A stretch of 64,000 nucleotides of DNA from Tissierellales bacterium (GTDB lineage: Bacteria; Bacillota; Clostridia; Tissierellales; VENL01). Under the pieces are notes generated by a model. That model saw only the letters and a program-made list of their open reading frames with translations, made no database searches and was not told the DNA's origin. The stretch spans positions 1 to 64,000 of the forward strand of contig JANQLB010000023.1 in assembly GCA_028280805.1 (NCBI GenBank), in the 5' to 3' direction. The translations under genes were made by a program, and so were the position numbers. Shown here in pieces: positions 36,998-46,002 of the stretch (positions within the stretch are counted from its first letter, which is position 1; every line of letters begins with the position of its first letter).

Positions 36998-37390
36998 TTA
37001 ATAATAATAAAGTGAATTAATTTGATTAAACATAGCAAAACCTAGTATAATAAATACTATAACTATTACAACCGCAAGAATTAAGGAAACAATGATGAAT
37101 ATACCTGATATTTGAAAGAAAGAGCTTAAATGCTCAAAAATGCCATTAATTTCGTTACCATTACCTTGAATATACATATCAATAGATTTTTTAGCTCTTG
37201 TAAGCTTTATGCCTAGTATTATCATAAAAATTCCTGGTATTAAAGAAAGCCCAAGAGAAAGTATAGCTACTAAACAAGATAGAATTCCAGATACTATAAG
37301 TAAAATACCTACAAAGTTTGACCATTTAGAAAGTTTCTCAAGTAGAGCTTTATTAGGAGCTGTATAAGTAGGTTGAGGATTATTTTCCAT
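36998..37390 (-). CDS. Small membrane protein, DUF5362-like
   Basis: 130 residues. A Pro/Asn-rich N-terminal tail is followed by a hydrophobic block of two helices (about 23-63, VGILLIVSGILSCLVAILSLGLSLIPGIFMIILGIKL), a soluble segment of about 30 residues, then a long C-terminal helix. This fits DUF5362-type membrane proteins of unknown function. The ribosome binding site GGGAGGTG is strong. Single gene with its own terminator. Confidence 0.7.
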   Translation of the reverse strand: MENNPQPTYTAPNKALLEKLSKWSNFVGILLIVSGILSCLVAILSLGLSLIPGIFMIILGIKLTRAKKSIDMYIQGNGNEINGIFEHLSSFFQISGIFIIVSLILAVVIVIVFIILGFAMFNQINSLYYY

Positions 37391-37819
37391 AATTTCACCT
37401 CCCTGAGTAGATTATGCAAAAGTCACATATTCCTATTATATATCATATTAATTCAAAGTGGTAGTTAAATTTTTTTGCTTACATATAAACACAAAATCTT
37501 TTTAAACTTATTATTACACAATTAAGCTAAAAAAATTATAAACAATATATAATATAATTATATGAAATAATAAAATTAACTAACACAAATTCTTGATACT
37601 ATTAATGTATTATATTTACACTATAATTAAAAGTGATTTGTAAATTAATTAAATGTGTTATAATAAAACAAAAGGATTTAAAGTATGATCTGTTTTATCT
37701 AAGACTAGAAACTAATTTTTATTTTTTATGAAATTTTTATAGAGAATATATTCTTAATAAATAAGTTAGTATCTTACAACAAACTTTTTATTGAATCCTG
37801 TTTAATAAGGAGGAAGATC
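37391..37819. other. Intergenic region between divergent genes (429 bp)
   Basis: AT-rich with no credible gene. A TATAAT at 37659-37664 could be the -10 of the phosphatase gene, but no good -35 is at the right distance. I see no riboswitch or repeat. Confidence 0.5.
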
Positions 37820-38944
37820 ATGTTAAATAAAAAGGAAAGCATAAATATAAAAGAAATAGTTAAAAACCATACTAGATTAAATTATGACATTTTAGATGGT
37901 ATGGTAGATTGGGTAAGAGTAATAGATAAAAATGGTATTATTATCTATGCTAATAAACCTATGCAGGAGGAGTTAGGAGAAAATATAATTGGGAAATTAT
38001 GCTATTCGCTGCTTGGTAAGACATTTTTCTGCAAAGACTGCATAACAAAAACAACAATTGCTACTGGTAGAATTACCAAGAAAGAAGAAAAAATAGGAGA
38101 CAGAGTCTTCTCAGTTAAAAGCTCGCCCGTAAGAGATCAAAATGGTGATATATATGCAGGAGTTGAAGTTTTTAGAGAGGTAACTAAGGAAAGAAAACTA
38201 GAAAATGAACTAAGAAACAGAAATACTAAAATGAGTCAAGATTTAAACTTTGCCAAAGTTCTTCAAAATAAAATTTTACCTACAAAAGGACAATATGATG
38301 ATTATAACATTGATTATATATATAAGCCATCTGAAATGTTAAGCGGTGATATTTTTGATGTTTTTTTTATAGACGATAATCATTTAGGAATATATATTAG
38401 TGATGTAGCAGGTCACGGAGTAACAGCATCAATGATGACTATGTTTATCAGACAGACGATGAGAGCTATCAAGGATGATATAATAAGTCCAAATAAAGCA
38501 CTCAGCCAGCTTCATCAAAAATTTTTAGATTTAAATCTGGATGATGATAAATATTTTTCAATATTTTATGGCGTGTTAGATAAAAGAGATAATACATTTA
38601 GATTTGTTAATGGAGGACATAATAGTGTACCTGTTTTACTAAGAAAAAATAAATATGAGCTATTGATGGTTACAGGATACCCTATCTCATATTTATTTAA
38701 TAAGGTGCAATATGAGGAAAAAGTAATAAGACTTTTTAAAGGAGATAAAATTATCTTTTACACTGATGGCATTATTGAAGCTAAGAATAAAGATAAAGAG
38801 GAGTTTGGTATGGATAGATTAATTCATACAATTAAGTTTTCAAAAGATAATCTAATAAGAGATATTGAAAAAGCAGTATTTGACTTTGAATATCATGAGA
38901 AGGAAGATGACTATGCAGTTCTTACTATAGAAGTTTTAAAGTAG
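37820..38944 (+). CDS. PAS domain-containing SpoIIE-type serine phosphatase
   Basis: 374 residues. An N-terminal PAS sensor domain (about 20-128) contains three Cys (C61, C71, C74; CKDC). A short coiled linker (about 128-150) leads to a SpoIIE/PP2C phosphatase domain with metal-binding Asp in SGDIFDVFFID, ISDVAGHGVTASMMTMFI, GGHNSVPVLL and FYTDGIIEAKN. Such RsbU-like proteins dephosphorylate anti-anti-sigma factors in response to a PAS-detected signal. No anti-sigma pair lies nearby, so the target is unknown. Start behind AAGGAGGAAG. Confidence 0.88.
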   Translation: MLNKKESINIKEIVKNHTRLNYDILDGMVDWVRVIDKNGIIIYANKPMQEELGENIIGKLCYSLLGKTFFCKDCITKTTIATGRITKKEEKIGDRVFSVKSSPVRDQNGDIYAGVEVFREVTKERKLENELRNRNTKMSQDLNFAKVLQNKILPTKGQYDDYNIDYIYKPSEMLSGDIFDVFFIDDNHLGIYISDVAGHGVTASMMTMFIRQTMRAIKDDIISPNKALSQLHQKFLDLNLDDDKYFSIFYGVLDKRDNTFRFVNGGHNSVPVLLRKNKYELLMVTGYPISYLFNKVQYEEKVIRLFKGDKIIFYTDGIIEAKNKDKEEFGMDRLIHTIKFSKDNLIRDIEKAVFDFEYHEKEDDYAVLTIEVLK

Positions 38945-38984
38945 AATAAACTATACAAGTTTAAGATTCCTTATTAGTTTAATT

Positions 38985-39008
38985 CCATGTGAATATTCAC
39001 ATGGTTTT
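38985..39008 (+). terminator. Terminator after the PAS-SpoIIE phosphatase gene
   Basis: The perfect palindrome CCATGTGAATATTCACATGG (38985-39004) is followed by TTTT. Confidence 0.75.
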
Positions 39009-39119
39009 ATAACAGTTATTATGAGATTATTTTTTAAAAAGTAAGGCAGAATAATGTAAAATAATTTTAAGCTATAATGATTTAAAATTAAGAGAATAGA
39101 TGATTGTTAAAAAGTTTGA

Positions 39120-39148
39120 TTGATAACTTAAATACAAAATGCTATACT
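39120..39148 (+). promoter_or_regulatory. Sigma-A promoter of nadABC
   Basis: TTGATA (39120-39125), 17-base spacer, TATACT (39143-39148). Both hexamers match five of six consensus positions. Predicted leader of about 50 bases before nadA. Confidence 0.75.
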
Positions 39149-39202
39149 TGACTTAAAAGTATTATCAGTTTAAAAATTAATATCTAAAGGAGTCACGATA
39201 AT

Positions 39203-40114
39203 ATGCAGCCAAATCAAATGATTCAAGAAATAAACAAATTTAAAAAGGAAAAAGATGCAATAATTCTTGCACATAATTATCAAATTCCGGAAGTACAGCA
39301 GGTGGCAGATATAATAGGAGATTCATTAGCATTAAGCAGAGCAGCACAAGAGGTGAACAACAAACTAATAGTTTTCTGTGGTGTGCATTTTATGGCAGAG
39401 AGTGCTAAAATACTGTCACCTCATAAGAAGATTCTTTTACCGGCTATTGATGCAGGCTGTCCAATGGCAGACATGGTTACTGCTGAAGATTTAATAGAAT
39501 ATAAAACTAAAAATCCTGATACTACTATAGTATGTTATGTTAATTCGTCTGCCGAAGTTAAAGCTGAAAGTGATATTTGTTGTACTTCTTCAAATGCTTT
39601 AAAGGTAATTAAAAGTATTAATTCTAAAAAAATATTGTTTGTTCCAGATCAAAACTTAGGAAATTATATTAAAAATAAGGTAGAAGATAAAGAAATTGAA
39701 CTTTGGCCGGGTTTCTGTATAACTCATCATAGAGTTAAAGGTCACGAAGTTGAAAGAGCCAAAGAGCTTCATCCAGATGCTGAAGTCTTAGTTCACCCTG
39801 AGTGTAATGATGAAGTAATTCAAAGAGCAGATTTCGTAGGAAGTACATCTCAAATAATAAGTTATGCTACAAATTCAGATAAAACTAAGTTTATTATAGG
39901 AACAGAAATGGGAGTTTTACACAAGTTAGAGACGGATAATCCTGATAAGAAGTTTTATTTGTTATCAACAGGACTAATCTGTAACAATATGAAAAAAACA
40001 ACTTTAAATAACATATATGAATCACTTAAAAATGAACAGTATGAGATACATGTAGAAGAGGAAATTAGGATAAAAGCGTTAAAGGCACTTGATAGAATGT
40101 TAGAGATTAGCTAG
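39203..40114 (+). CDS. nadA: Quinolinate synthase
   Basis: 303 residues, short-type NadA. The three Cys ligating the catalytic 4Fe-4S cluster are visible at C86 (DAGCPMADM), C172 (PGFCITHHRV) and C260 (STGLICNNMKKTTL). HNYQIPEVQQVADIIGDSLALSRAA is the N-terminal family motif. It condenses iminoaspartate with dihydroxyacetone phosphate in NAD synthesis. It starts the nadA-nadB-nadC operon; nadB begins 11 bases later. Confidence 0.97.
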   Translation: MQPNQMIQEINKFKKEKDAIILAHNYQIPEVQQVADIIGDSLALSRAAQEVNNKLIVFCGVHFMAESAKILSPHKKILLPAIDAGCPMADMVTAEDLIEYKTKNPDTTIVCYVNSSAEVKAESDICCTSSNALKVIKSINSKKILFVPDQNLGNYIKNKVEDKEIELWPGFCITHHRVKGHEVERAKELHPDAEVLVHPECNDEVIQRADFVGSTSQIISYATNSDKTKFIIGTEMGVLHKLETDNPDKKFYLLSTGLICNNMKKTTLNNIYESLKNEQYEIHVEEEIRIKALKALDRMLEIS

Positions 40115-40125
40115 AGGTGAGTCTA

Positions 40126-41673
40126 TTGACAGTAAAATATAATTTCGATGTAGTTATTATAGGTGCAGGTCTTGCAGGTCTTTATACTGCACTAAAAATT
40201 AATCCTAAATTTAAAGTAGCTATCATAACCAAGGAAACTTTAGATGAGAATAATTCATTTCTTGCTCAAGGAGGAATAGCTGCCTGCATTAACAATGATG
40301 ACAAGTTTGACTTACACATTGAAGACACATGGACTGCTGGTTCGGAAATGAATAACATACAGAACCTACAGCAATTAGTTAAATCTGCTCCTTCTAATAT
40401 AGAAGAATTGGTTAATTTGGGTGTAGAGTTTGATAGAGATGAAACAGGTACTATTAGGACAACTATGGAAGGTGGCCATAGCAGAAGAAGGGTATTACAT
40501 GCCGGCGGAGATGCTACAGGGAGAGAAATTGTTAAGGCTTTAGGAAGAGAACTTAGAAAAAGAGAGAACATAATTTTATTTGAAGATGTTATGGTAATTG
40601 ATTTAATTAATGATGATAATAAGTGTATGGGTGTTACAGCCTTAAATGGTGATAAGTCAATAATTATCTTAGCTTCTGCAACTGTTTTAGCAACGGGAGG
40701 TATAGGTGAAATATATAATAACAGCACAAATTCTTCTGTTGCAACCGGAGATGGAATAGCTATGGCATATAGAACTGGTTGTAAAGTTGATAGCATGGAA
40801 TTTATTCAATTTCACCCTACTGCTTTTTATTCAAAAGATAAAGGACAGAAATTCTTAATATCTGAGGCAGTTAGGGGAGAAGGAGCTGTTTTAAGAAATA
40901 AAGACGGCGAGAGGTTTATGAAAAAGTACCATAAAAGTTTTGAGTTAGCTCCTAGAGATATAGTGTCTAAAAGCATTTATAATGAATTAAAAGAAACTCA
41001 AAGTGACTTTGTTTATCTCGATATTACTCACAAAAATAAAGAATATTTAGTAAAACGATTTCCTACCATCTATAAAAAATGCTTAGAAAATAATATTGAT
41101 ATGTCCAAAGACTATATTCCGGTTAAACCTGTTCAACATTACAACATAGGTGGTATAAGAGTTGATAGATATGGAAGAACAAAAGTTGATAATCTATACG
41201 CATGTGGAGAATGTTCAAACACCGGGGTACATGGAGCAAATAGGCTTGCAAGCAACTCATTATTAGAGTGTGTTGTTTTTGGAAGAAAGATTGCAGAAGA
41301 TATTAATAATACTGTTGAAGATATTTTAGATTATAAGTATGATTCTACACATATTAACATAGATGATAATATTAAAAGAACTAAAACAAATTTAGATATT
41401 GATGATATAACTTCGACAATTAAGAATACTATGGAAGCTTATGCTGGGATAGTTAGGTGGGAAAAAGGGCTTCTTAAGGCGAAAAAGATAATTGATGATA
41501 TATTAAATAATTTAAATGATAATTATACATACAATAAAGAATATTTAGAAGCATTAAATATGGCTACAGTAGCTAAATTGGTAATAAGAGATTGTTTAGA
41601 AAGAAAAGAAAGTGTAGGATGTCATTTTAGAATAGATGATTATCATAGTAAATTAAGAACTATAAGCGAATAG
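40126..41673 (+). CDS. nadB: L-aspartate oxidase
   Basis: About 515 residues of the succinate dehydrogenase/fumarate reductase flavoprotein family. The N-terminal FAD loop VVIIGAGLAGLYTALKI, FLAQGGIAACIN, HAGGDATGREIVKAL, FIQFHPTAFY and PVQHYNIGGIRVDRYGRTKVDNLYACGECSNTGVHGANRLASNSLLECVVFG are all in place. It makes iminoaspartate for NadA. I use TTG 40126, with AGAGGTGA upstream, over an earlier GTG at 40117. In anaerobes fumarate is the likely electron acceptor. Confidence 0.96.
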   Translation: MTVKYNFDVVIIGAGLAGLYTALKINPKFKVAIITKETLDENNSFLAQGGIAACINNDDKFDLHIEDTWTAGSEMNNIQNLQQLVKSAPSNIEELVNLGVEFDRDETGTIRTTMEGGHSRRRVLHAGGDATGREIVKALGRELRKRENIILFEDVMVIDLINDDNKCMGVTALNGDKSIIILASATVLATGGIGEIYNNSTNSSVATGDGIAMAYRTGCKVDSMEFIQFHPTAFYSKDKGQKFLISEAVRGEGAVLRNKDGERFMKKYHKSFELAPRDIVSKSIYNELKETQSDFVYLDITHKNKEYLVKRFPTIYKKCLENNIDMSKDYIPVKPVQHYNIGGIRVDRYGRTKVDNLYACGECSNTGVHGANRLASNSLLECVVFGRKIAEDINNTVEDILDYKYDSTHINIDDNIKRTKTNLDIDDITSTIKNTMEAYAGIVRWEKGLLKAKKIIDDILNNLNDNYTYNKEYLEALNMATVAKLVIRDCLERKESVGCHFRIDDYHSKLRTISE

Positions 41674-41707
41674 TAGTGTATATTTTTAATACAGTTAAGG
41701 AGGCATT

Positions 41708-42544
41708 ATGTTAGAAAAAATAGGTTTTGATGCTCTAATTAAAAATTCATTATTAGAAGATATGAATAACGGAGATATAACTACAGACAATTTAATAGAT
41801 GAACAAAGTATATCTACAGCAGAAATTATGGCGAAAGAAAAAGGAATTATAGCTGGGTTAGATATAGCAAGACAGACTTTTGCTTTCCTTGATAAAAACA
41901 TTCAATTCACAAAATTAGTTGAAGACGGAGCATCAGTAGAAAAAGGAGACATTATAGCAATAATTAAAGGAAAAACAAAAGCCATATTATCTGGAGAAAG
42001 AACAGCATTAAACTTTATGCAGAGAATGTCTGGAATTTCTACAAGTACATTTAAGTATTCAAATAAAATAAAACAATACAATACCAGAGTTGTAGATACC
42101 AGAAAAACGACACCTTCTCTTAGGTTTATTGAAAAATATGCTGTGAGAGTTGGAGGAGGACATAATCATAGATTTAATCTTTCTGATGCAGTAATGATAA
42201 AAGATAATCACATAAAAGCTGCAGGCGGGATTAGTAATGCAGTAAATAAAATAAGAGAAGTTATTCCTCACACTGTTAAGATTGAGGTTGAAGTTGAAAG
42301 TCTAGAAGGATTAAAAGAAGCAATAGATTCTAAAGCAGATATTATAATGCTTGATAACATGAGTATAGAAACTATGAGAGAAGCAGTAAAAATAAATGAA
42401 GGCAGAGCTGTATTGGAAGCATCAGGAAATATAACTTTAGAAAATCTTGAAGCTGTAGCTAAAACTGGTGTAGATGTTATTTCTGTAGGAGCATTAACTC
42501 ATTCAGTAAAATCACTAGATATAAGCTTAAATATCATAGAATAA
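41708..42544 (+). CDS. nadC: Nicotinate-nucleotide pyrophosphorylase (quinolinate phosphoribosyltransferase)
   Basis: 278 residues, normal for NadC. The active-site stretch TRKTTPSLRFIEKYAVRVGGGHNHRFNLSDAVMIKDNH carries the Arg, Lys and His residues binding quinolinate and PRPP, and ASGNITLENLEAVAKTGVDVISVGALTHS is the C-terminal phosphate-binding part. It produces nicotinate mononucleotide, completing the de novo branch with nadA and nadB. AAGGAGG ribosome binding site. Confidence 0.97.
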   Translation: MLEKIGFDALIKNSLLEDMNNGDITTDNLIDEQSISTAEIMAKEKGIIAGLDIARQTFAFLDKNIQFTKLVEDGASVEKGDIIAIIKGKTKAILSGERTALNFMQRMSGISTSTFKYSNKIKQYNTRVVDTRKTTPSLRFIEKYAVRVGGGHNHRFNLSDAVMIKDNHIKAAGGISNAVNKIREVIPHTVKIEVEVESLEGLKEAIDSKADIIMLDNMSIETMREAVKINEGRAVLEASGNITLENLEAVAKTGVDVISVGALTHSVKSLDISLNIIE

Positions 42545-42572
42545 AAAAAATCGAGCCTGCTCGATTTTTTTT
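42543..42572. terminator. Bidirectional terminator between nadC and the aminopeptidase gene
   Basis: AAAAAAAATCGAG-CCTG-CTCGATTTTTTTT forms a short strong stem with A- and T-runs on both sides. Confidence 0.9.
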
Positions 42573-42590
42573 ATTCTATTCAATATGTGT

Positions 42591-43823
42591 TTATACAGTC
42601 CAATTTCCATTTCTAAATACAGGTTCTAGTTTTCCATCTTCTGTTTCTCCGTCTATGTCTAACTTAGAAGAACCCATCATAAAATCTACATGAATTAAGC
42701 TGGTATTTAAATTATTTTTCTTTAAATCCTCACGATTCATTTTAGTTCCATCCTTTACACAAGATGGATAAATATTACCTAATGCTAAATGACATGAAGC
42801 ATTCTCATCGTACATAGTATTATAAAACACAATTCCGGTGTTTGAAATAGGAGAGTTATTAGGAACAAGAGCTACTTCACCTAAATGTAATGCTCCTTCA
42901 TCCGTTTCTAAGAGTTTTTTCAATGTTTCATATCCTTTTTCTGCACTAAAATCAATCACCTTTCCATCTTTAAAAGTAAATGAGAAGTTTTCTATTAGAC
43001 TGCTTCCATAATTTAATGGCATTGTACTTTTAACTGTTCCGTTTACACCATCTCTAAGAGGTGCAGTGAATACTTCCTCTGTTGGAATATTTGGCACAAA
43101 GAAAATCCCATCTTGTGTAGTCGAACCTCCTCCAATCCAGACATGAGCAGAAGGAAGATCAATAGTTAAGTCTGTACCCTCACTTTTATATATAAGCCTT
43201 TTATATTTTTTATTATTAAGATATTCAAGCTTTTTATTAATATTTGTTTTATGCTCTTTCCAAGCTTTAATTGGGTCATCTAAGTCAGTTCTGGTTATCT
43301 TAAAGATATATTCCCAAAGCTTATTAATACCTTCTTTTTCATTTAATTCCGGGAACAGCTTCTTAGCCCAATCTTTTGATGGCGTTATAACGCTTGACCA
43401 GCTGACTTTGTCAGACATTATTTGATTTCTGACATTGTTCATTGCAATTGCTGAAGTTTTTCTCCAATTTGCTATACGCTCAGGACTTATATCAGATAAC
43501 AAATCAGGATTAGGAGATGTAACATTTAAAAAAGCAGCTCCATTATTAAGCATTTCTTCATATGATCCTACTTTCCATTTAGGAAATTTCTCAAAAGCTT
43601 CATCAGGAGCATATTTATATTTTGATAATGTAACTTCATCATCTGTCCATTGAACCATTACATTTTTAGCTCCGACCTTATAAGCTTTTTCAACTATTTT
43701 TCTAACAAGGCATGCTGAATCAAGGGAAGCATTAATTGCTAATTCTTGTCCTTTTTGAATATTCACCCCAATAATAACTGCAATCTCAGCGTATTTTTCT
43801 AAGTTTTTCTCAAAACTATCCAT
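42591..43823 (-). CDS. M29 family aminopeptidase (AmpS/PepS-like)
   Basis: 410 residues, the standard size of thermophilic aminopeptidase family M29. Characteristic parts include EIAVIIGVNIQKGQELAINASLDSACLVRKIVEKAYKVGAKNV at the N-terminus, the metal-ligand segment NIPTEEVFTAPLRDGVNGTV (with conserved Glu), GEVALVPNNSPIS and the C-terminal HVDFMMGSSKLDIDGETEDG. It removes N-terminal residues from peptides in the cytoplasm. Single gene, divergent from pgi. Confidence 0.93.
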   Translation of the reverse strand: MDSFEKNLEKYAEIAVIIGVNIQKGQELAINASLDSACLVRKIVEKAYKVGAKNVMVQWTDDEVTLSKYKYAPDEAFEKFPKWKVGSYEEMLNNGAAFLNVTSPNPDLLSDISPERIANWRKTSAIAMNNVRNQIMSDKVSWSSVITPSKDWAKKLFPELNEKEGINKLWEYIFKITRTDLDDPIKAWKEHKTNINKKLEYLNNKKYKRLIYKSEGTDLTIDLPSAHVWIGGGSTTQDGIFFVPNIPTEEVFTAPLRDGVNGTVKSTMPLNYGSSLIENFSFTFKDGKVIDFSAEKGYETLKKLLETDEGALHLGEVALVPNNSPISNTGIVFYNTMYDENASCHLALGNIYPSCVKDGTKMNREDLKKNNLNTSLIHVDFMMGSSKLDIDGETEDGKLEPVFRNGNWTV

Positions 43824-44067
43824 AATATTCCTCCTCTAAAATTATTAATAATTTAACGCAAGTGAAATTTAGATAAATAATTTATTTTAACTATAGTAAT
43901 ACAAGTTTTAAAATCACTTTATTTACAAAAATATATTACGAGTGACTTTAAATATTTAAACCTGCTAATTGATTTGTATATATTTTTTATGTATATTCTT
44001 AGCTTTGAACTTGTATGTCTATAGATATACAATCTCAAAACTAATGTTATGCATAAAATACTATTTA
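43824..44067. other. Intergenic region upstream of the aminopeptidase gene
   Basis: AT-rich stretch with no credible gene. It should hold the aminopeptidase promoter on the minus strand, but no hexamer pair is convincing. It ends at the palindromic element. Confidence 0.45.
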
Positions 44068-44266
44068 AATAATTATAATAAAAAAACTAAGAGAAGCATT
44101 TGCAGAATACGGCTATAACTCCCAATTCATGGAGATATAAAATCCGTTAAAAAATTTTATTGTTTGAGCGTAGCGAGTTTTAAAATTTTAGGATTTTATA
44201 TTGGAGTGAATTGTAGGAGTTATCCGTATTTGAAACCGCTGAACGTGTTTTTTTATTATAATTATT
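44068..44266. repeat. Imperfect palindromic element of 199 bp, MITE-like
   Basis: The ends are perfect 20-bp inverted repeats: AATAATTATAATAAAAAAAC (44068-44087) and its reverse complement (44247-44266). Further inside, AATACGG, ATAACTCC, CAATTCA and ATATAAAATCC recur in inverted order on both sides. The whole can therefore fold into one long hairpin with a few bulges around a central loop near GAGCGTAGCGAG. It encodes no protein and no target-site duplication is evident. The structure suggests a nonautonomous miniature element or a very long RNA hairpin. Confidence 0.75.
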
Positions 44267-44505
44267 GAGTTAAACTAAATTGTTAATTCAAACCATGTAT
44301 AACTTTTACTATGAATTCGGACATCTATATATATAATAACTAATTAAGTATTTTTTTTATTTTAACATTAATTAGAAGGAAATTAAAGTTTTAACGATAA
44401 ATATTATGTATGGTGTAATAATAATTCTAAAATATAATTTGAAAATATTTAGAATTAAAATTAAAATAAGGATAGTGATTTAATAAATTAACGAGGAGGT
44501 ATAAA
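44267..44505. other. Intergenic region upstream of pgi
   Basis: AT-rich with no gene, repeat or recognisable riboswitch. The pgi ribosome binding site (GAGGAGG) is at its end; no clear promoter hexamers. Confidence 0.45.
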
Positions 44506-45852
44506 ATGAACAATATATCATTTGATTATTCAAAATCTAATATTTCATCTCATGAAATTTTAGCAATAGAGAAACAAATAATTGAAGTACATAGAAGTTT
44601 ACACTCCTATTCTGGATTAGGAAATGACTTTTTAGGATGGTTAGAATATCCTAGTAATTATGATAAAGAGGAATTTTTAAAAATTAAGAAGGCTGGTAAG
44701 AAAATTAAGGAGAATTCAGATGTTTTTATAGTAATAGGAATTGGAGGCTCATATGTAGGTGCTAAAGCAGCTATTGAAGTATTAAATCATTCTTTCTATA
44801 ATTTACTGCCACATGATAAGAGAAAAACTCCACAAATTTATTTCGCGGGAAATAATATAAGTGGAACTTATATAAAAGAGTTAATAGATATTATTGATGG
44901 AAAAGATGTGAGTATAAACGTAATTTCTAAATCAGGAACAACCACAGAAACTGCAATTGTTTTTAGAATATTAAAAGAATATATAGAAAATAAATATGGT
45001 AAAGAGAAAGCCAAAGAGAGAATTTTTGCAACAACTGATAAATCAAAAGGCGGTTTAAGAGAACTTGCAGACCAAGAAGGTTATGAAACTTTTGTTATAC
45101 CTGATGATATTGGAGGTAGATATTCAATTTTTACTCCAGTTGGATTACTACCTATGGCTGTATCAGGAATAGATATAGATTTAATGCTAAAGGGAGCTGG
45201 TGATGCAGCTGAAGAATTTAAGATTGAGGATTTAAGTAAAAATCCATGTTATCAGTATGCTGCTGCGAGAAACATACTGTATAGAAAGGGTAAGGTTGTT
45301 GAAATATTAGCTGGATATGAACCTTCATTAAATTTTCTTGGTGAATGGTGGAAGCAGTTATTCGGAGAAAGTGAAGGAAAAGATGGAAAGGGCATTTATC
45401 CGGCTTATGTGAATTTTTCTACAGACTTACATTCTTTGGGTCAGTACATTCAAGACGGAAGAAGAATTTTACTAGAAACTATAATAAACATTGAAAGTCC
45501 AAGGCATGACTTTATACTTAATAAAAGTAAAGAGAATCTGGATGGTCTTAACTATTTAAGTGGAAAAACGATGGATTTTGTTAATAAAAAAGCTATGCAA
45601 GGTACTATATTAGCTCATGTAGATGGCGGTGTTCCTAATCTTATAATAAATGTACCACAAATGAATGAATACAGTTTTGCAAAATTAATATATTTCTTTA
45701 AAAAAGCATGTGCTGTCAGCGGATATTTACTAGGGGTAAATCCTTTTAACCAACCCGGTGTAGAATCATATAAGAAAAATATGTTTGCCTTATTAGGAAA
45801 GACCGGATTTGAAGACTTAAGACTTAAATTAGAAAATAGGTTAAACAATTAA
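44506..45852 (+). CDS. pgi: Glucose-6-phosphate isomerase
   Basis: 448 residues, the length of the firmicute type. [39 protein letters not shown] (sugar-phosphate binding), the signature [24 protein letters not shown], and [20 protein letters not shown] near the C-terminus with the catalytic Lys are present. It interconverts glucose-6-phosphate and fructose-6-phosphate in glycolysis. Single gene with a GAGGAGG ribosome binding site. Confidence 0.97.
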   Translation: MNNISFDYSKSNISSHEILAIEKQIIEVHRSLHSYSGLGNDFLGWLEYPSNYDKEEFLKIKKAGKKIKENSDVFIVIGIGGSYVGAKAAIEVLNHSFYNLLPHDKRKTPQIYFAGNNISGTYIKELIDIIDGKDVSINVISKSGTTTETAIVFRILKEYIENKYGKEKAKERIFATTDKSKGGLRELADQEGYETFVIPDDIGGRYSIFTPVGLLPMAVSGIDIDLMLKGAGDAAEEFKIEDLSKNPCYQYAAARNILYRKGKVVEILAGYEPSLNFLGEWWKQLFGESEGKDGKGIYPAYVNFSTDLHSLGQYIQDGRRILLETIINIESPRHDFILNKSKENLDGLNYLSGKTMDFVNKKAMQGTILAHVDGGVPNLIINVPQMNEYSFAKLIYFFKKACAVSGYLLGVNPFNQPGVESYKKNMFALLGKTGFEDLRLKLENRLNN

Positions 45853-46002
45853 GACGACTATAATATTTATCTTATATATAGGAATCCAAAACAAACTAAA
45901 TTTAGAGATTTAATCACTATATGTAATTAGAATATATAATAAACGAGCAGTATTTAAAAATACTAATATATTCTAATTAACGGCAAATGGAGGATGACAT
46001 TA

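Noticed and set aside
37391-37819. Riboswitch or small gene in the gap before the PAS-SpoIIE phosphatase
   Set aside because: No ribosome-bound short frame, no paired structure and no known riboswitch core could be found.
40266-40796. A 176-codon open frame on the minus strand inside nadB
   Set aside because: It is antisense to an unmistakable nadB, has no ribosome binding site and no recognisable domain; long antisense frames are common in AT-rich coding DNA.
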